NCBI RefSeq assembly: GCF_002025665.1
Contig: NZ_CP018786.1
Coordinates: 1,984,001-2,048,000, forward strand
DNA length: 64,000 nucleotides
Source: Chryseobacterium indologenes
Lineage (GTDB): Bacteria; Bacteroidota; Bacteroidia; Flavobacteriales; Weeksellaceae
Direction of reading: 5' to 3'
Both the position numbers and the translations under genes were made by a program. The notes beneath the pieces were generated by a model. That model was not told the DNA's origin, searched no databases, and saw only the letters and a list, made by a program, of their open reading frames with translations. This document shows positions 18,194 to 27,135 of this stretch, piece after piece; the first letter of the stretch is position 1, and each line of letters opens with the position of its first letter.

Positions 18194-18230
18194 AAAAACC
18201 TTAAATCAATTGATTTAAGGTTTTTTTATT
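18194..18230 (+). terminator. terminator after tRNA-Ser
   Basis: Inverted repeat AAACCTTAAATCAATTGATT with its complement, followed by seven T. Confidence 0.85.
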
Positions 18231-18255
18231 TTTACATCATGTAAATGAAGAATAA

Positions 18256-18290
18256 AAAAGCCCTGCAATATTTTGAATTGCAGGGTTTAT
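18256..18290 (-). terminator. terminator of the double-glycine peptide gene(s)
   Basis: CCCTGCAAT / ATTGCAGGG (18261-18269 and 18277-18285), with a T-rich tract when read on the minus strand, 22 bp past the stop of the peptide gene at 18312. Confidence 0.75.
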
Positions 18291-18311
18291 TTTTGAGTAT
18301 AAAGTCTTTTT

Positions 18312-18458
18312 TTAACTTAAAATCTCACATGGCGCTATGCAGATCACCCATGGGCATCTTTTGATTCCCGGAGGTGGGCAGCATGCTTCAGAACAGCTTA
18401 CCGCTCCGCCATTAATACTCTTTAATTGGTCTCTTGAAATTTTTTTAGAATTTTTCAT
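18312..18458 (-). CDS. double-glycine leader, Cys-rich bacteriocin-like peptide
   Basis: This 48-residue peptide has the leader MKNSKKISRDQLKSINGG, clearly of the same type as the peptides at 1044-1208 and 18486-18629. The core is 30 residues with six Cys, including a CC pair, and three consecutive Pro. It is encoded just downstream of the sister peptide on the same strand, with a terminator after it. No transporter or modifying enzyme is adjacent. Whether it is a bacteriocin, a signal or a substrate of a remote C39 exporter cannot be told. Confidence 0.75.
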   Translation of the reverse strand: MKNSKKISRDQLKSINGGAVSCSEACCPPPGIKRCPWVICIAPCEILS

Positions 18459-18485
18459 AGTCAAGTAATTGTATTAAACTTAAGA

Positions 18486-18629
18486 TTAAGGCTGGTTTCC
18501 ACCACCACATCCGTCGTAAGGCATACATTGCCACTTACCACCGATTAAACATAGCTGACCACCTCTGCAGTCAATTCCACCTTTAATTGTTTTCAATTCT
18601 TGTCTTTCGATTTTCTTTAAATTTTTCAT
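18486..18629 (-). CDS. double-glycine leader, Cys-containing bacteriocin-like peptide
   Basis: This 47-residue peptide has the leader MKNLKKIERQELKTIKGG. The core is 29 residues with four Cys and is Gly-rich (GGQLC, LIGGKWQC, DGCGGG). Leader identity with the other two peptides is strong while the cores differ, as expected of a leader-core family. It is the first gene of a two-peptide cluster on the minus strand; 27 bp separate it from the next. The 273 bp upstream to the hydrolase gene hold no other gene. Confidence 0.75.
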   Translation of the reverse strand: MKNLKKIERQELKTIKGGIDCRGGQLCLIGGKWQCMPYDGCGGGNQP

Positions 18630-18902
18630 AATAATTTTTAAGTTTAGTTCTATTCGAAATTAATCAAATTTTATCAACTATTGTAGAATTATTGTAAAAA
18701 TATTTATTTTTAATTGATTAATTGTATGATGTTTTGTATTTGTTTTATGGAATTGCGTAAAAATATTTTGTGGAGAAAGTTTTGAGATTCAGTTGTTTTA
18801 AATTCATTTTATTTCAATAAAATCTTGCCTTGTGACAAGTCTGGTTTCAGAATGACTTGGTAATTTTGATTAAAAGTTTAATCCACCAAATCTGATAATA
18901 TT

Positions 18903-19763
18903 ATGAAAAATTTATTCAAATTCTCTGCATTATTGGTCCTAACTGTTTTTCTTACAGTATCTAAGATATATGGGCAAAAAATAAAACCATCTGAAAGCGG
19001 CTATGCACCTGCTAACGGAATCAAAGTGTATTATGAAGTTTATGGTAAAGGAAAGCCTATTGTGCTGTTACATGGCGCCTTTATGACCATTGATCTGAAT
19101 TGGGGCGAGTTGATTCCTGAATTGTCTAAAAACAGGAAAGTAATAGCGATTGAATTACAGGGACACGGACATACCCCGTTTTCAGAACGGAAGTTATCCC
19201 ATGCAACTTTAGCCAGTGATGTTACAAAGGTAATGGACTATCTGAAAATTGATAAAGCTGATGTTGCAGGATATAGTTTTGGTGGGGAAGTGGCTTATCA
19301 ATTAGCGATACAGAGTCCGGAAAGATTGAACAAACTGGTTATTATTTCGTCAACCTATAAAACTAACGGCTGGCTGCCCGAAGTAAATAAAGCGCTTGAA
19401 GGAATGAAACCCGACCTCTTTACAAACAGTCCTATGCATACTGCCTATAATGCTGTAGCACCAGATAAAACAAAATGGACTCCATTTCTGGAGCAGATGA
19501 TGGCTTCCGCCGGACAACCTTTTGATCTTGGTGATAGTAATATTTCTAAAATTCCTGTACCTGTTTTAATTATAGCCGGAGATAATGATGGACTGGACAA
19601 AACAGAACTCTCAAAAACCTATAAACTATTAGGCGGTGATGTTTTTGCAGACATGGGGGCTATGCCGAAATCTCAATTGGCTATTGCCCCGGGACAAACT
19701 CATGTGAGTCTGATGATGCAGACGGCAATGATTCTGAACTATCTGAATAATTTTTTAAAATAG
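18903..19763 (+). CDS. secreted alpha/beta hydrolase
   Basis: The protein has 286 residues: a signal peptide (about 1-24, ending IYGQ) followed by a full alpha/beta-hydrolase fold. IVLLHGAFM gives the oxyanion HG, GYSFGGEVA holds the nucleophile Ser, IIAGDNDGL the acid Asp and GQTHVSL the catalytic His. It probably acts in the periplasm on a small ester or similar; the substrate is unknown. The VOC gene starts 7 bp after the stop, suggesting one transcript. Confidence 0.9.
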   Translation: MKNLFKFSALLVLTVFLTVSKIYGQKIKPSESGYAPANGIKVYYEVYGKGKPIVLLHGAFMTIDLNWGELIPELSKNRKVIAIELQGHGHTPFSERKLSHATLASDVTKVMDYLKIDKADVAGYSFGGEVAYQLAIQSPERLNKLVIISSTYKTNGWLPEVNKALEGMKPDLFTNSPMHTAYNAVAPDKTKWTPFLEQMMASAGQPFDLGDSNISKIPVPVLIIAGDNDGLDKTELSKTYKLLGGDVFADMGAMPKSQLAIAPGQTHVSLMMQTAMILNYLNNFLK

Positions 19764-19770
19764 CTTGAGG

Positions 19771-20139
19771 ATGAATCCAAAATTTGAAGCAGGAATTAAT
19801 ATCGCTATAAAAATTCCCAAAAATAAATATGAAAAAACAGTTACCTTCTACAGAGAAATTTTAAAATTAGAAGTGGAGGAAAGACCCATTAATAATCCTA
19901 CTGTTTCCAGAACTCACGAGGTAAAATTCGGGAATAATATTATTTGGCTGGATTGCGTCGACAATTATACCCATTCCGAAACCTGGTTACAACTCACTGT
20001 CCCTGACGTAGAAACGGCAACAGAATATTTGAAGTTAAATGGTGTGGAAACCTGTGACGAGATTGAAGAACTTCCTGACAACATGCACTGGATTACTGAT
20101 CCTGCTGGTACGGTGTTTAATTTGCAGCAAAAGAAGTAA
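19771..20139 (+). CDS. VOC (glyoxalase/bleomycin-resistance-like) protein
   Basis: From the ATG at 19771 it has 122 residues (a TTG at 19765 would add two). The paired beta-alpha-beta modules are visible: NIAIKIPKNKYEKTVTFYREILKLEV in the first and TWLQLTVPDVETATEYLKLNGVE in the second, closing with WITDPAGTVFNLQQ. This is the vicinal-oxygen-chelate fold. Metal ligands are only partly conserved, so function as a binding protein is possible. It is likely cotranscribed with the hydrolase. Confidence 0.82.
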   Translation: MNPKFEAGINIAIKIPKNKYEKTVTFYREILKLEVEERPINNPTVSRTHEVKFGNNIIWLDCVDNYTHSETWLQLTVPDVETATEYLKLNGVETCDEIEELPDNMHWITDPAGTVFNLQQKK

Positions 20140-20244
20140 AATCGGGAATTTTACAGATAAGGTTTCACCATAGAATTATATCACACAAATTGTGTAATTT
20201 TAATACCTTTAATCATCAAATTATTAAAATTTTAAAACATTCTC

Positions 20245-20787
20245 ATGCAGACGAAACCATTTAATTTCATTGTAACCCTCTTTTTTCTGGCATTAAGTGT
20301 GACTGTATTTTCACAAAAAACAGCCGCTTTGAATTCTTTATTGGATAAGAATTCAGAATTTATCTTCCCACAGACACCCGATAAAATATCAAAAGCACTG
20401 AATATAAAAACCGTTTTTTATGAAGATGCCAATGAAGAAAAATATGCAAAATGGCCAATGAAAACAGGGTTGGAGCTTTATTGTGGTCTTGCAAAAGATA
20501 ATGTTGTCAATGAGATGTTTTTCACAACTTCAGACAATAAATCTTTAGTGGTGGAAGGACTTCCTTTTGGCCTTGTTCTGAATAAAAGTACATTACAGGA
20601 TAGTAAAACCAGGTTCACTAAATACAATGCTAAAACACAAAAATTAGGAGCTGACAGTGAATTCCCAGGTGGATCAAAACTGGTTTTTAAAAAAGGAAAA
20701 CATTATGCAACATTGTTTTTTGACAGCAAAAACCTGTTGAAATCATTAGGTTTAACACCAACGCTTATTGATCCGGCAGTCAATTAA
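20245..20787 (+). CDS. exported protein of unknown function
   Basis: The protein has 180 residues with a signal peptide (FNFIVTLFFLALSVTVFSQ, about 6-24). The mature part has mixed alpha/beta character and no motif I recognise. GLPFGLVLNKSTLQDSKTRF resembles the helix-strand pattern of small periplasmic domains. A terminator follows. It is a single gene between the VOC gene and another exported protein. Confidence 0.65.
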   Translation: MQTKPFNFIVTLFFLALSVTVFSQKTAALNSLLDKNSEFIFPQTPDKISKALNIKTVFYEDANEEKYAKWPMKTGLELYCGLAKDNVVNEMFFTTSDNKSLVVEGLPFGLVLNKSTLQDSKTRFTKYNAKTQKLGADSEFPGGSKLVFKKGKHYATLFFDSKNLLKSLGLTPTLIDPAVN

Positions 20788-20811
20788 TTGCTGAAAATTA
20801 CCATTATATCT

Positions 20812-20843
20812 CACCCGTCATTTTTTGATGGGTGTTTTTATTT
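20812..20843 (+). terminator. terminator hairpin
   Basis: CACCCGTCA / TGATGGGTG (one G-T pair) with a loop of T residues, then GTTTTTATTT. Confidence 0.7.
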
Positions 20844-20998
20844 CCCGGATCAAATATGAAAGAAGAAGGATATAAAAATACTCAATGGTGAAAGTCATTC
20901 ATTCATCTCGTTATTTCCTTAGTTCATTGTTTTCTGATTGAATGACATACACGGTTATCATAGCTTTGACCTGTCAAAACAATTAATAAGATAACAGT

Positions 20999-21736
20999 AT
21001 GAACAGAGAGCTCATTTTTTTAAGAACATTTGCCTTTACAGCAGTCATTGGAATTGTATTTTTAACAGCTTCAGCCTTTAAAACATCCGGAAATCAGAAA
21101 TTTACTGAAATAGATGTGGAAAGAATCAATATCGTCGAAAAAGACGGTACGGTAAAGATGGTTATTACCAATGTTGGGAAATTTCCTGCCGGAGAAGATA
21201 AAATAAACAGCAGGCCTACCAATAAAACAAGAAAGAAACGTTCCGGTATGCTCTTTTTCAATGAAGAAGGAATCGAATGCGGAGGTTTTATCTATGACGG
21301 ACAGAAAAATCAGAACGGCCACAGTTCAGGATTATCTCTAACTTACGATCAATATGACGGAGATCAGGTCATGCAGCTTTTGACCCAGGATTATAAGAAA
21401 GGTGACAAAAGAGTAGTATCCAGCGGACTTTATTTCAATGACCGTCCTTCAAAAGAATCACAAATAAAAACAGGGGAAATCTTTGCGGAGCTGGATCAGA
21501 TGAAAGATCCTGAAGCAGCACAGAAAAAGTACAAAGAATATGAACAGCAGGGACTTATTGGAGGCGCACCAAGAATGATGCTTGGGAAAACCAAAGATGA
21601 ACATAACGGGCTCTTTTTATTTGACAGCAAAGGAAAGCCCAGAGCCAGATTCTGTGTAGATAAAAATAATGAAGCCAAACTGGATTTTTTAGATGATAAC
21701 GGAAACGTTACCGCATCATTTCCTGAAAAAAAATAA
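20999..21736 (+). CDS. membrane-anchored protein of unknown function
   Basis: The protein has 245 residues with one N-terminal hydrophobic segment (FAFTAVIGIVFLTASAF) acting as anchor or signal. The mature part carries repeated beta-hairpin units with an Asp/Gly turn (IVEKDGTVKMVITN, LFFNEEGIECGGFIYDG, LFLFDSKGKPRARF, LDFLDDNGNVTASF). I know similar Bacteroidetes proteins only as hypotheticals. It is followed after 67 bp by a LytS-type kinase on the same strand; a functional link is not established. Confidence 0.65.
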   Translation: MNRELIFLRTFAFTAVIGIVFLTASAFKTSGNQKFTEIDVERINIVEKDGTVKMVITNVGKFPAGEDKINSRPTNKTRKKRSGMLFFNEEGIECGGFIYDGQKNQNGHSSGLSLTYDQYDGDQVMQLLTQDYKKGDKRVVSSGLYFNDRPSKESQIKTGEIFAELDQMKDPEAAQKKYKEYEQQGLIGGAPRMMLGKTKDEHNGLFLFDSKGKPRARFCVDKNNEAKLDFLDDNGNVTASFPEKK

Positions 21737-21803
21737 TACTGTAAAAACACCCCTGTAAAAATATAAGGCTATTTTTGTAAAAAAGTGATCCTTCATAAAA
21801 CCG

Positions 21804-22826
21804 ATGAAAACCCTTTTAAACAAAATTAATCAAAACAGATATTTCCTGCTGTTTATCCTTTTGTTTGCCTATGTACAGTCTATTCATACCCGTATTGGCA
21901 TAAGAAGAACACTGGATTGGTATATTTTCACTCCGGAAGCGGCTGTTGTTACACTCATCAGTTCCTGTATTCTGTTTTTTGTCATTGATTTTTTTATTAA
22001 AAACTGGCAGAAATCATCAACGTTCAGCATTGCTGAAGTCTTGAAAATATTCAGCTTTTCATTGCTGACTTACTTGTTGGTGATGAAAATAATAGGCTTT
22101 GTGATTGCTCTTATTTTTGGAAAAGTTGAGAAAAATTTTAATCAGGAAGTTGTTATTCTTTCTACTTTTTCAGATTTGATCGGAGGCTTTATCTATGGAA
22201 GTTTTTTTCTGGCGTACCGTTACTACAAAAAAAATACAGAATATCAGAAACAACTGGCTCTATATGATCATGCCCTGTCTGAAAGTAAAATTAATCAGTT
22301 GAAAACCCAGCTTAATCCTCATTTTTTATTCAATAATCTTAATGTCCTTGATCAGTTGATAGAAGAAGACAAACACAAGGCTTCAGATTTTCTGAATGAA
22401 TTTGCCGAAATATACCGTTATGTTTTAGACGTTTCTGATAAAAAATTAGTGTCTGTGGAAGAAGAACTGGCCTTTGCAGAGAAATATTTTAACCTGATAC
22501 AATACAAATACGGAAATGCGTATTCATTAACAATCAATTCTGTTAAATCATCAGGTTATATCATCCCGCTTTCATTACAATTGTTACTTGAAAATGCGGT
22601 TCAACATAACCTTGGTACTGTTGATAAACCTGTCCGGATCATAATAAAAATAGACAAGACAATAACCGTTTCGAATAATGTAATCCCTAAACGAAACCGT
22701 AAAAAAACTTCAGGGAGGGCACTGAACAATCTCAAAGAGCAATATACTTTATTAACTGATCAGCAGGTAAATATTTTAAAAACAGAAACTGAATTTTCAG
22801 TTACCATTCCTATAATTCAAGCATAA
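21804..22826 (+). CDS. LytS-family sensor histidine kinase
   Basis: The protein has 340 residues. Four membrane helices lie within residues 10-150, without a large periplasmic sensor, then the His_kinase domain with the phosphoacceptor in QLNPHFLFNNLNVLDQLIEE (His about 172). It continues with the typical Y/F-rich helix EIYRYVLDVSDKKLVSVEEELAF and an HATPase with LLLENAVQHNLG. It forms an operon with the LytTR response regulator, which starts 3 nt after its stop. The signal is unknown. Confidence 0.92.
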   Translation: MKTLLNKINQNRYFLLFILLFAYVQSIHTRIGIRRTLDWYIFTPEAAVVTLISSCILFFVIDFFIKNWQKSSTFSIAEVLKIFSFSLLTYLLVMKIIGFVIALIFGKVEKNFNQEVVILSTFSDLIGGFIYGSFFLAYRYYKKNTEYQKQLALYDHALSESKINQLKTQLNPHFLFNNLNVLDQLIEEDKHKASDFLNEFAEIYRYVLDVSDKKLVSVEEELAFAEKYFNLIQYKYGNAYSLTINSVKSSGYIIPLSLQLLLENAVQHNLGTVDKPVRIIIKIDKTITVSNNVIPKRNRKKTSGRALNNLKEQYTLLTDQQVNILKTETEFSVTIPIIQA

Positions 22827-22829
22827 AAT

Positions 22830-23597
22830 ATGATAAAAGTAGTAATAATCGAAGACGAAATTCCTGCAAGAAACAAATTAAAACGTTTCATCAGCGAACT
22901 TGAAACTCCTATTGAAATTGTTGCGGAAATTGATACCATAGAACAGGCTATTGTTTTCTTAAAAAACTCATCTGTTGATCTGATCTTTTCCGATATTGAA
23001 TTATTGGATGGAAATGCCTTTGAAATCTATGATCAGGTGAATATTTCATGTCCGGTTATTTTCACCACAGCGTATGATCAGTTCTGGATGAATGCCTTTG
23101 AAAGCAATGGGATTGAATATTTACTAAAACCTTTTTCACAGAACCGTTTCCAAAAAGCATGGGACAAATTTCTTTTATTGAGAAAAGCACCTTCAGAATC
23201 TCAGCAGGTTTTGGCAAAACTTCAGGAAATGCTGAACAACAAACATACTCAGAAAAATTACAAGAAAAGATTTACTGTCAGTTCATACCAGGGACTTTAT
23301 TTTATCAATACGGAAGAGATTTCTTTCTTTGGAGCAGAGGAAGGAGTTGTTTTTGCCTTTGATACAGCAGGAAAAAAACATCTGTTAAATGAATCTACTT
23401 TAAAAGAAATTGAAATGCAGTTGAATCCTTCTGATTTTTTCAGGATCAACCGGAGTGAACTTGTTCACAAAAATCATATTGAAAGAATAGAGCGGTACAA
23501 TAAAAATACACTTTCCGTTCAGATAAAAGGGCAGAAAGATCATCTTATCACAAGCCAAAGCAATACTTCCACGTTCAGAAAATGGATTGAAGAATAA
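22830..23597 (+). CDS. LytTR-family response regulator
   Basis: The protein has 255 residues. The receiver domain (1-125) has the acidic pair IIEDE, the phospho-Asp in FSDIELLDG (about residue 55) and the Lys in LLKPFSQ. A linker follows, then a LytTR DNA-binding domain at about 150-250 (FFRINRSELVHKNHIERIE, then LSVQIKGQKDHLITSQS). It is the partner of the kinase immediately upstream. Confidence 0.93.
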   Translation: MIKVVIIEDEIPARNKLKRFISELETPIEIVAEIDTIEQAIVFLKNSSVDLIFSDIELLDGNAFEIYDQVNISCPVIFTTAYDQFWMNAFESNGIEYLLKPFSQNRFQKAWDKFLLLRKAPSESQQVLAKLQEMLNNKHTQKNYKKRFTVSSYQGLYFINTEEISFFGAEEGVVFAFDTAGKKHLLNESTLKEIEMQLNPSDFFRINRSELVHKNHIERIERYNKNTLSVQIKGQKDHLITSQSNTSTFRKWIEE

Positions 23598-23620
23598 ATG
23601 GGTTCTCCGGTTTTATTCCA

Positions 23621-24082
23621 TTAAATGGTGAGCCCATGGTTATTTTTTACCTCAGCCATCACAAAAGTACTGTGAGTACTTCCTATGGAATCTACAGATC
23701 CCAGCTTATTGAATACAAAATCCTGATAATGCTTCATATCTCTTACCTGAACTTTCAGAAGGAAATCAAAATCTCCGGAGATATTGTAGCATTCGGCAAC
23801 TTCTTCAATTTCTAAAATCTCTTTTACAAAATCATAACCTACAGATCTGTCGTGAATTTTGAGTTTGATCTGGCAGAAAACAGTAAATCCGCGATTCAGT
23901 TTTTCAGCATCAAGAACGGCTGCATATCTTTTAACAAACCCATCCTGTTCCAGTCTTTTTACTCTTTCAAAAACAGGTGAGGTGGATAGGTTCACTTCTT
24001 TTGCAAGCTCCTTGACAGTAAGTTTTGCATTTTTCTGGAGCAGCCTGAGCAGCTGTAAATCCTTATCATCGAGTTGTTCCAC
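23621..24082 (-). CDS. Lrp/AsnC-family transcriptional regulator
   Basis: The protein has 153 residues. The N-terminal HTH (LDDKDLQLLRLLQKNAKLTVKELAKEVNLSTSPVFERVKRLE) and C-terminal RAM domain (EVAECYNISGDFDFLLKVQVRDMKHYQDFV) are both complete. Lrp-type regulators respond to amino acids. It is divergent from the metE transcription unit, which makes amino-acid control of methionine synthesis conceivable, although the shared spacer is 560 bp and also holds a riboswitch. Confidence 0.92.
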   Translation of the reverse strand: MEQLDDKDLQLLRLLQKNAKLTVKELAKEVNLSTSPVFERVKRLEQDGFVKRYAAVLDAEKLNRGFTVFCQIKLKIHDRSVGYDFVKEILEIEEVAECYNISGDFDFLLKVQVRDMKHYQDFVFNKLGSVDSIGSTHSTFVMAEVKNNHGLTI

Positions 24083-24285
24083 AGAATATTATTCTTTTAA
24101 ATGATTAAAACAGTCAAATGTACAGAATTATATTCTTCTATGTGTATATTATAAAGTTTAATTTGCTTAATTATTTAGTGTTAGTTGTGGTTTTATTCTG
24201 TATTGTTAATTTTACACAAAATTAAAAACTTTTACTGATGGCCATAGTCAAAGGTAAAAGTACAGTTCTTTACAGATACTTCATC

Positions 24286-24450
24286 AAACAGGAAAGGTTT
24301 TACTTAAGGTAGATTAATAGGGAATCGTGTGTAAATCACGAGCTGTCGCGCAACTGTAAGTAACACACCAAAGGTTTCTGTCCTTGCAGATCCACTGCCA
24401 AAAGCGGGAAGGATGGCGGAAACTGTTACAAGTCAGGAGACCTGCCTTTA
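24286..24450 (+). ncRNA. cobalamin (B12) riboswitch
   Basis: The conserved core is visible: AGGTAGATTAATAGGGAATC, then GAGCTGTCGCGCAACTGTAA, a CCACTG...GGGAAGG element, and the terminal block AGTCAGGAGACCTGCCT at about 24431-24447. It lies 190 bp upstream of metE, the B12-independent methionine synthase, so it should switch metE off when cobalamin is available. The expression platform in 24450-24641 has no obvious GC-rich terminator. The remainder of the 24083-24641 spacer shows only AT-rich DNA. Confidence 0.93.
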
Positions 24451-24641
24451 CTGAATTGACAATGCTTTCGCGGTCTGAAGCTTTGGGTCATACAGATGAT
24501 ATACCGGATTCGAGTATTTTCTTTTTTAAAAGGAATTACCCTGTCTGCTATGTCATGACTTTCCTGAAACTTCTTCCGCTAAAACATACCGAAGCCTTTT
24601 AAAGAACTTTCCCAATAAGTTTAATTAAAAAGTTTAAAAAA

Positions 24642-26945
24642 ATGCAAACTCACATCCTTGGCTATCCGCGTATTGGTAGCAAAAGAGAACTTAAAAAAGC
24701 CTGTGAACAGTATTGGTCAGGTAAAATCCTTTTGGAAGAACTTCTGAATACCGGAAGAACTATCTGTAACCAAAACTGGAATTTCCAGAAAGAAGCAGGG
24801 ATAGACCTTATCCCGTGTAATGATTTTTCATACTATGATCAGGTATTGGATATGAGCCTTGTAGTAGGAGCAATTCCAACACGTTACCATGAAGTGGTGC
24901 TGAAAAAGAACAATACTGAGTTGGATCTTTATTTTGCGATGGCAAGAGGATATCAGAAAGACGGGTTGGACATCACCGCAATGGAAATGACCAAATGGTT
25001 CGATACCAACTATCACTATATCGTTCCGGAATTTTATAAAAATCAACAGTTTAAACTGAGCTCAGATAAAATTTTCAATGAATTTGCAGGAGCAAAACAA
25101 GCGGGAATTAATGCAAAACCGGTAATTATCGGACTGGTTTCTTATTTGTTATTGGGAAAAGAAAAAGAAGAAGGATTTGATAAGCTGGATCTGGCTGGAA
25201 ACCTTCTTCCTGTTTATACAGAGATTTTAACTAAACTTCAGGACCAGGGAGCAGAATGGATTCAGTTTGATGAACCTTTTCTGGCGTTGGATTTATCAGA
25301 AAAAGCCAAAGAAACGTATCTTTCTGTATATGCCGAAATCAGAAAATGTTTCCCGAAACTGAAATTTATTGTGGCTACTTATTTCGACGGAGTAAAAGAT
25401 AATGCATCATTTGCCGTTTCCCTTCCGGTGAATACATTGCATATTGATCTGGTGAGAAATCCTGAACAGCTGGACGAAATTCTGAACGTTATTCCGGACA
25501 GTTTAAGCCTTTCATTGGGGGTCATTGACGGTAGAAATATCTGGAAAAATGATTATGAAAAATCATTGTCATTCATCAGAAAAGCTGTTGAAAAATTAGG
25601 CTCTGGAAGAATTTTCATTGCACCATCATGTTCATTGCTTCATTCACCTTGTGACCTTGATTTTGAAACCAATCTTAATCCTGAAATTAAAAACTGGCTG
25701 GCTTTTGCTAAACAAAAAGTAAAAGAAGTCGTGACACTTAAAGAACTGGCTTCCGGAAATGAAAACGAGCAGATTCTTGAAGAGTTCGAAGAAAATAAAA
25801 AAGCAATTGAGAGCAGAAAAACTTCTCCTCTTATTCATAATCACCAGGTAAAGCAAAGAGCAAATGCTATTACTGAAAAAGATGCCCAAAGAATAAATAA
25901 ATTCAAGATCCGTAAAGAAGAACAGCAGGAAGTGTTGCAGCTTCCTTTATTTCCAACCACGACAATTGGGTCATTCCCACAAACTACGGAAGTAAGAAGC
26001 TGGAGAGCAAAATTCAAAAAAGGAGAGCTTACCGCAGAACAATATGACACCTTGTTGAAAGAAGAAACTCAGAGAACAATCCGCTGGCAGGAAGACATCG
26101 GAATCGATGTATTGGTTCACGGAGAATTTGAGCGTAATGACATGGTGGAATATTTCGGAGAACAGCTGGAAGGATTTGTATTCACTAAAAACGGTTGGGT
26201 ACAAAGCTATGGAAGTCGTTGTGTGAAACCTCCTGTGATCTTCGGTGATGTTTCCCGCCCGACTCCAATGACGGTGTATTGGTCTGAATATGCACAATCT
26301 CAGACTGAAAAATGGGTAAAAGGAATGTTGACAGGTCCGGTTACGATTTTGCAGTGGTCTTTTGTACGTGATGATCAGCCTCGTTCAGAAACGTGTAAGC
26401 AGATTGCTTTGGCAATCCGTGATGAAGTGGTCGATCTGGAAAAAGCAGGGATCAGAATTATTCAGATTGATGAACCTGCGATCAGAGAAGGACTTCCATT
26501 AAGAAAAACAGACTGGCAGAATTACCTGAAATGGGCTGTGGAAGCTTTCAGAATTTCTGCAAGTGGAGTAGAAGATGCCACTCAAATTCATACTCATATG
26601 TGTTATTCTGAGTTCAATGATATTATTGAAAACATTGCCGATATGGATGCAGACGTGATTACTATAGAATGCTCACGCTCTCAGATGGAACTATTGAATG
26701 CTTTTGCAGATTTCAAATATCCGAATGAAATTGGTCCGGGAGTATACGATATTCACTCACCAAGAGTTCCGTCAAAAGAAGAAATGATTGAACTGCTGAG
26801 AAAGGCTCAGAATGTCATTCCTGCCAATCAGCTTTGGGTAAATCCTGATTGCGGACTGAAGACAAGACACTGGGAAGAAACTGAAAAAGCTTTGATCGCA
26901 ATGGTTGCCGCTGCTAAAGAAGCTTCAGTAGAATATGCTGTTTAG
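24642..26945 (+). CDS. metE: cobalamin-independent methionine synthase MetE
   Basis: The protein has 767 residues, the normal two-barrel length. It transfers the methyl group of 5-methyltetrahydropteroyltri-L-glutamate to homocysteine. The N-terminus starts LGYPRIGSKRELKKACEQYW; the C-terminal barrel starts LPTTTIGSFPQTTEVR-like at about residue 440 and has the zinc ligands in HTHMCYSEF and WVNPDCGLKTR. EIGPGVYDIHSPRVPS is intact. It is controlled by the cobalamin riboswitch upstream and ends with a strong terminator, so it is monocistronic. Confidence 0.97.
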   Translation: MQTHILGYPRIGSKRELKKACEQYWSGKILLEELLNTGRTICNQNWNFQKEAGIDLIPCNDFSYYDQVLDMSLVVGAIPTRYHEVVLKKNNTELDLYFAMARGYQKDGLDITAMEMTKWFDTNYHYIVPEFYKNQQFKLSSDKIFNEFAGAKQAGINAKPVIIGLVSYLLLGKEKEEGFDKLDLAGNLLPVYTEILTKLQDQGAEWIQFDEPFLALDLSEKAKETYLSVYAEIRKCFPKLKFIVATYFDGVKDNASFAVSLPVNTLHIDLVRNPEQLDEILNVIPDSLSLSLGVIDGRNIWKNDYEKSLSFIRKAVEKLGSGRIFIAPSCSLLHSPCDLDFETNLNPEIKNWLAFAKQKVKEVVTLKELASGNENEQILEEFEENKKAIESRKTSPLIHNHQVKQRANAITEKDAQRINKFKIRKEEQQEVLQLPLFPTTTIGSFPQTTEVRSWRAKFKKGELTAEQYDTLLKEETQRTIRWQEDIGIDVLVHGEFERNDMVEYFGEQLEGFVFTKNGWVQSYGSRCVKPPVIFGDVSRPTPMTVYWSEYAQSQTEKWVKGMLTGPVTILQWSFVRDDQPRSETCKQIALAIRDEVVDLEKAGIRIIQIDEPAIREGLPLRKTDWQNYLKWAVEAFRISASGVEDATQIHTHMCYSEFNDIIENIADMDADVITIECSRSQMELLNAFADFKYPNEIGPGVYDIHSPRVPSKEEMIELLRKAQNVIPANQLWVNPDCGLKTRHWEETEKALIAMVAAAKEASVEYAV

Positions 26946-26975
26946 AAAAATTTTAAATAATTAGATTCTATAATT

Positions 26976-27016
26976 CAGATCGTGTTATGATTTTCATGAC
27001 ACGATCTGTTATTTTT
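26976..27016 (+). terminator. metE terminator
   Basis: CAGATCGTGTTATGA / TCATGACACGATCTG (26976-26990 and 26994-27008, near-perfect) followed by TTATTTTT. Confidence 0.85.
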
Positions 27017-27135
27017 AAAGGTTAAAATAATGGATATTCTATAATATTCTATTTTTGCAGCTCGGCAAATTTTGATATACTATCTTTAAATAGATATTAA
27101 AAGCTGGTCAAACTAATACACTATACATTAAAACC

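Noticed and set aside
24384..24602. 72-codon ORF upstream of metE
   Set aside because: It coincides with the cobalamin riboswitch and its expression platform.
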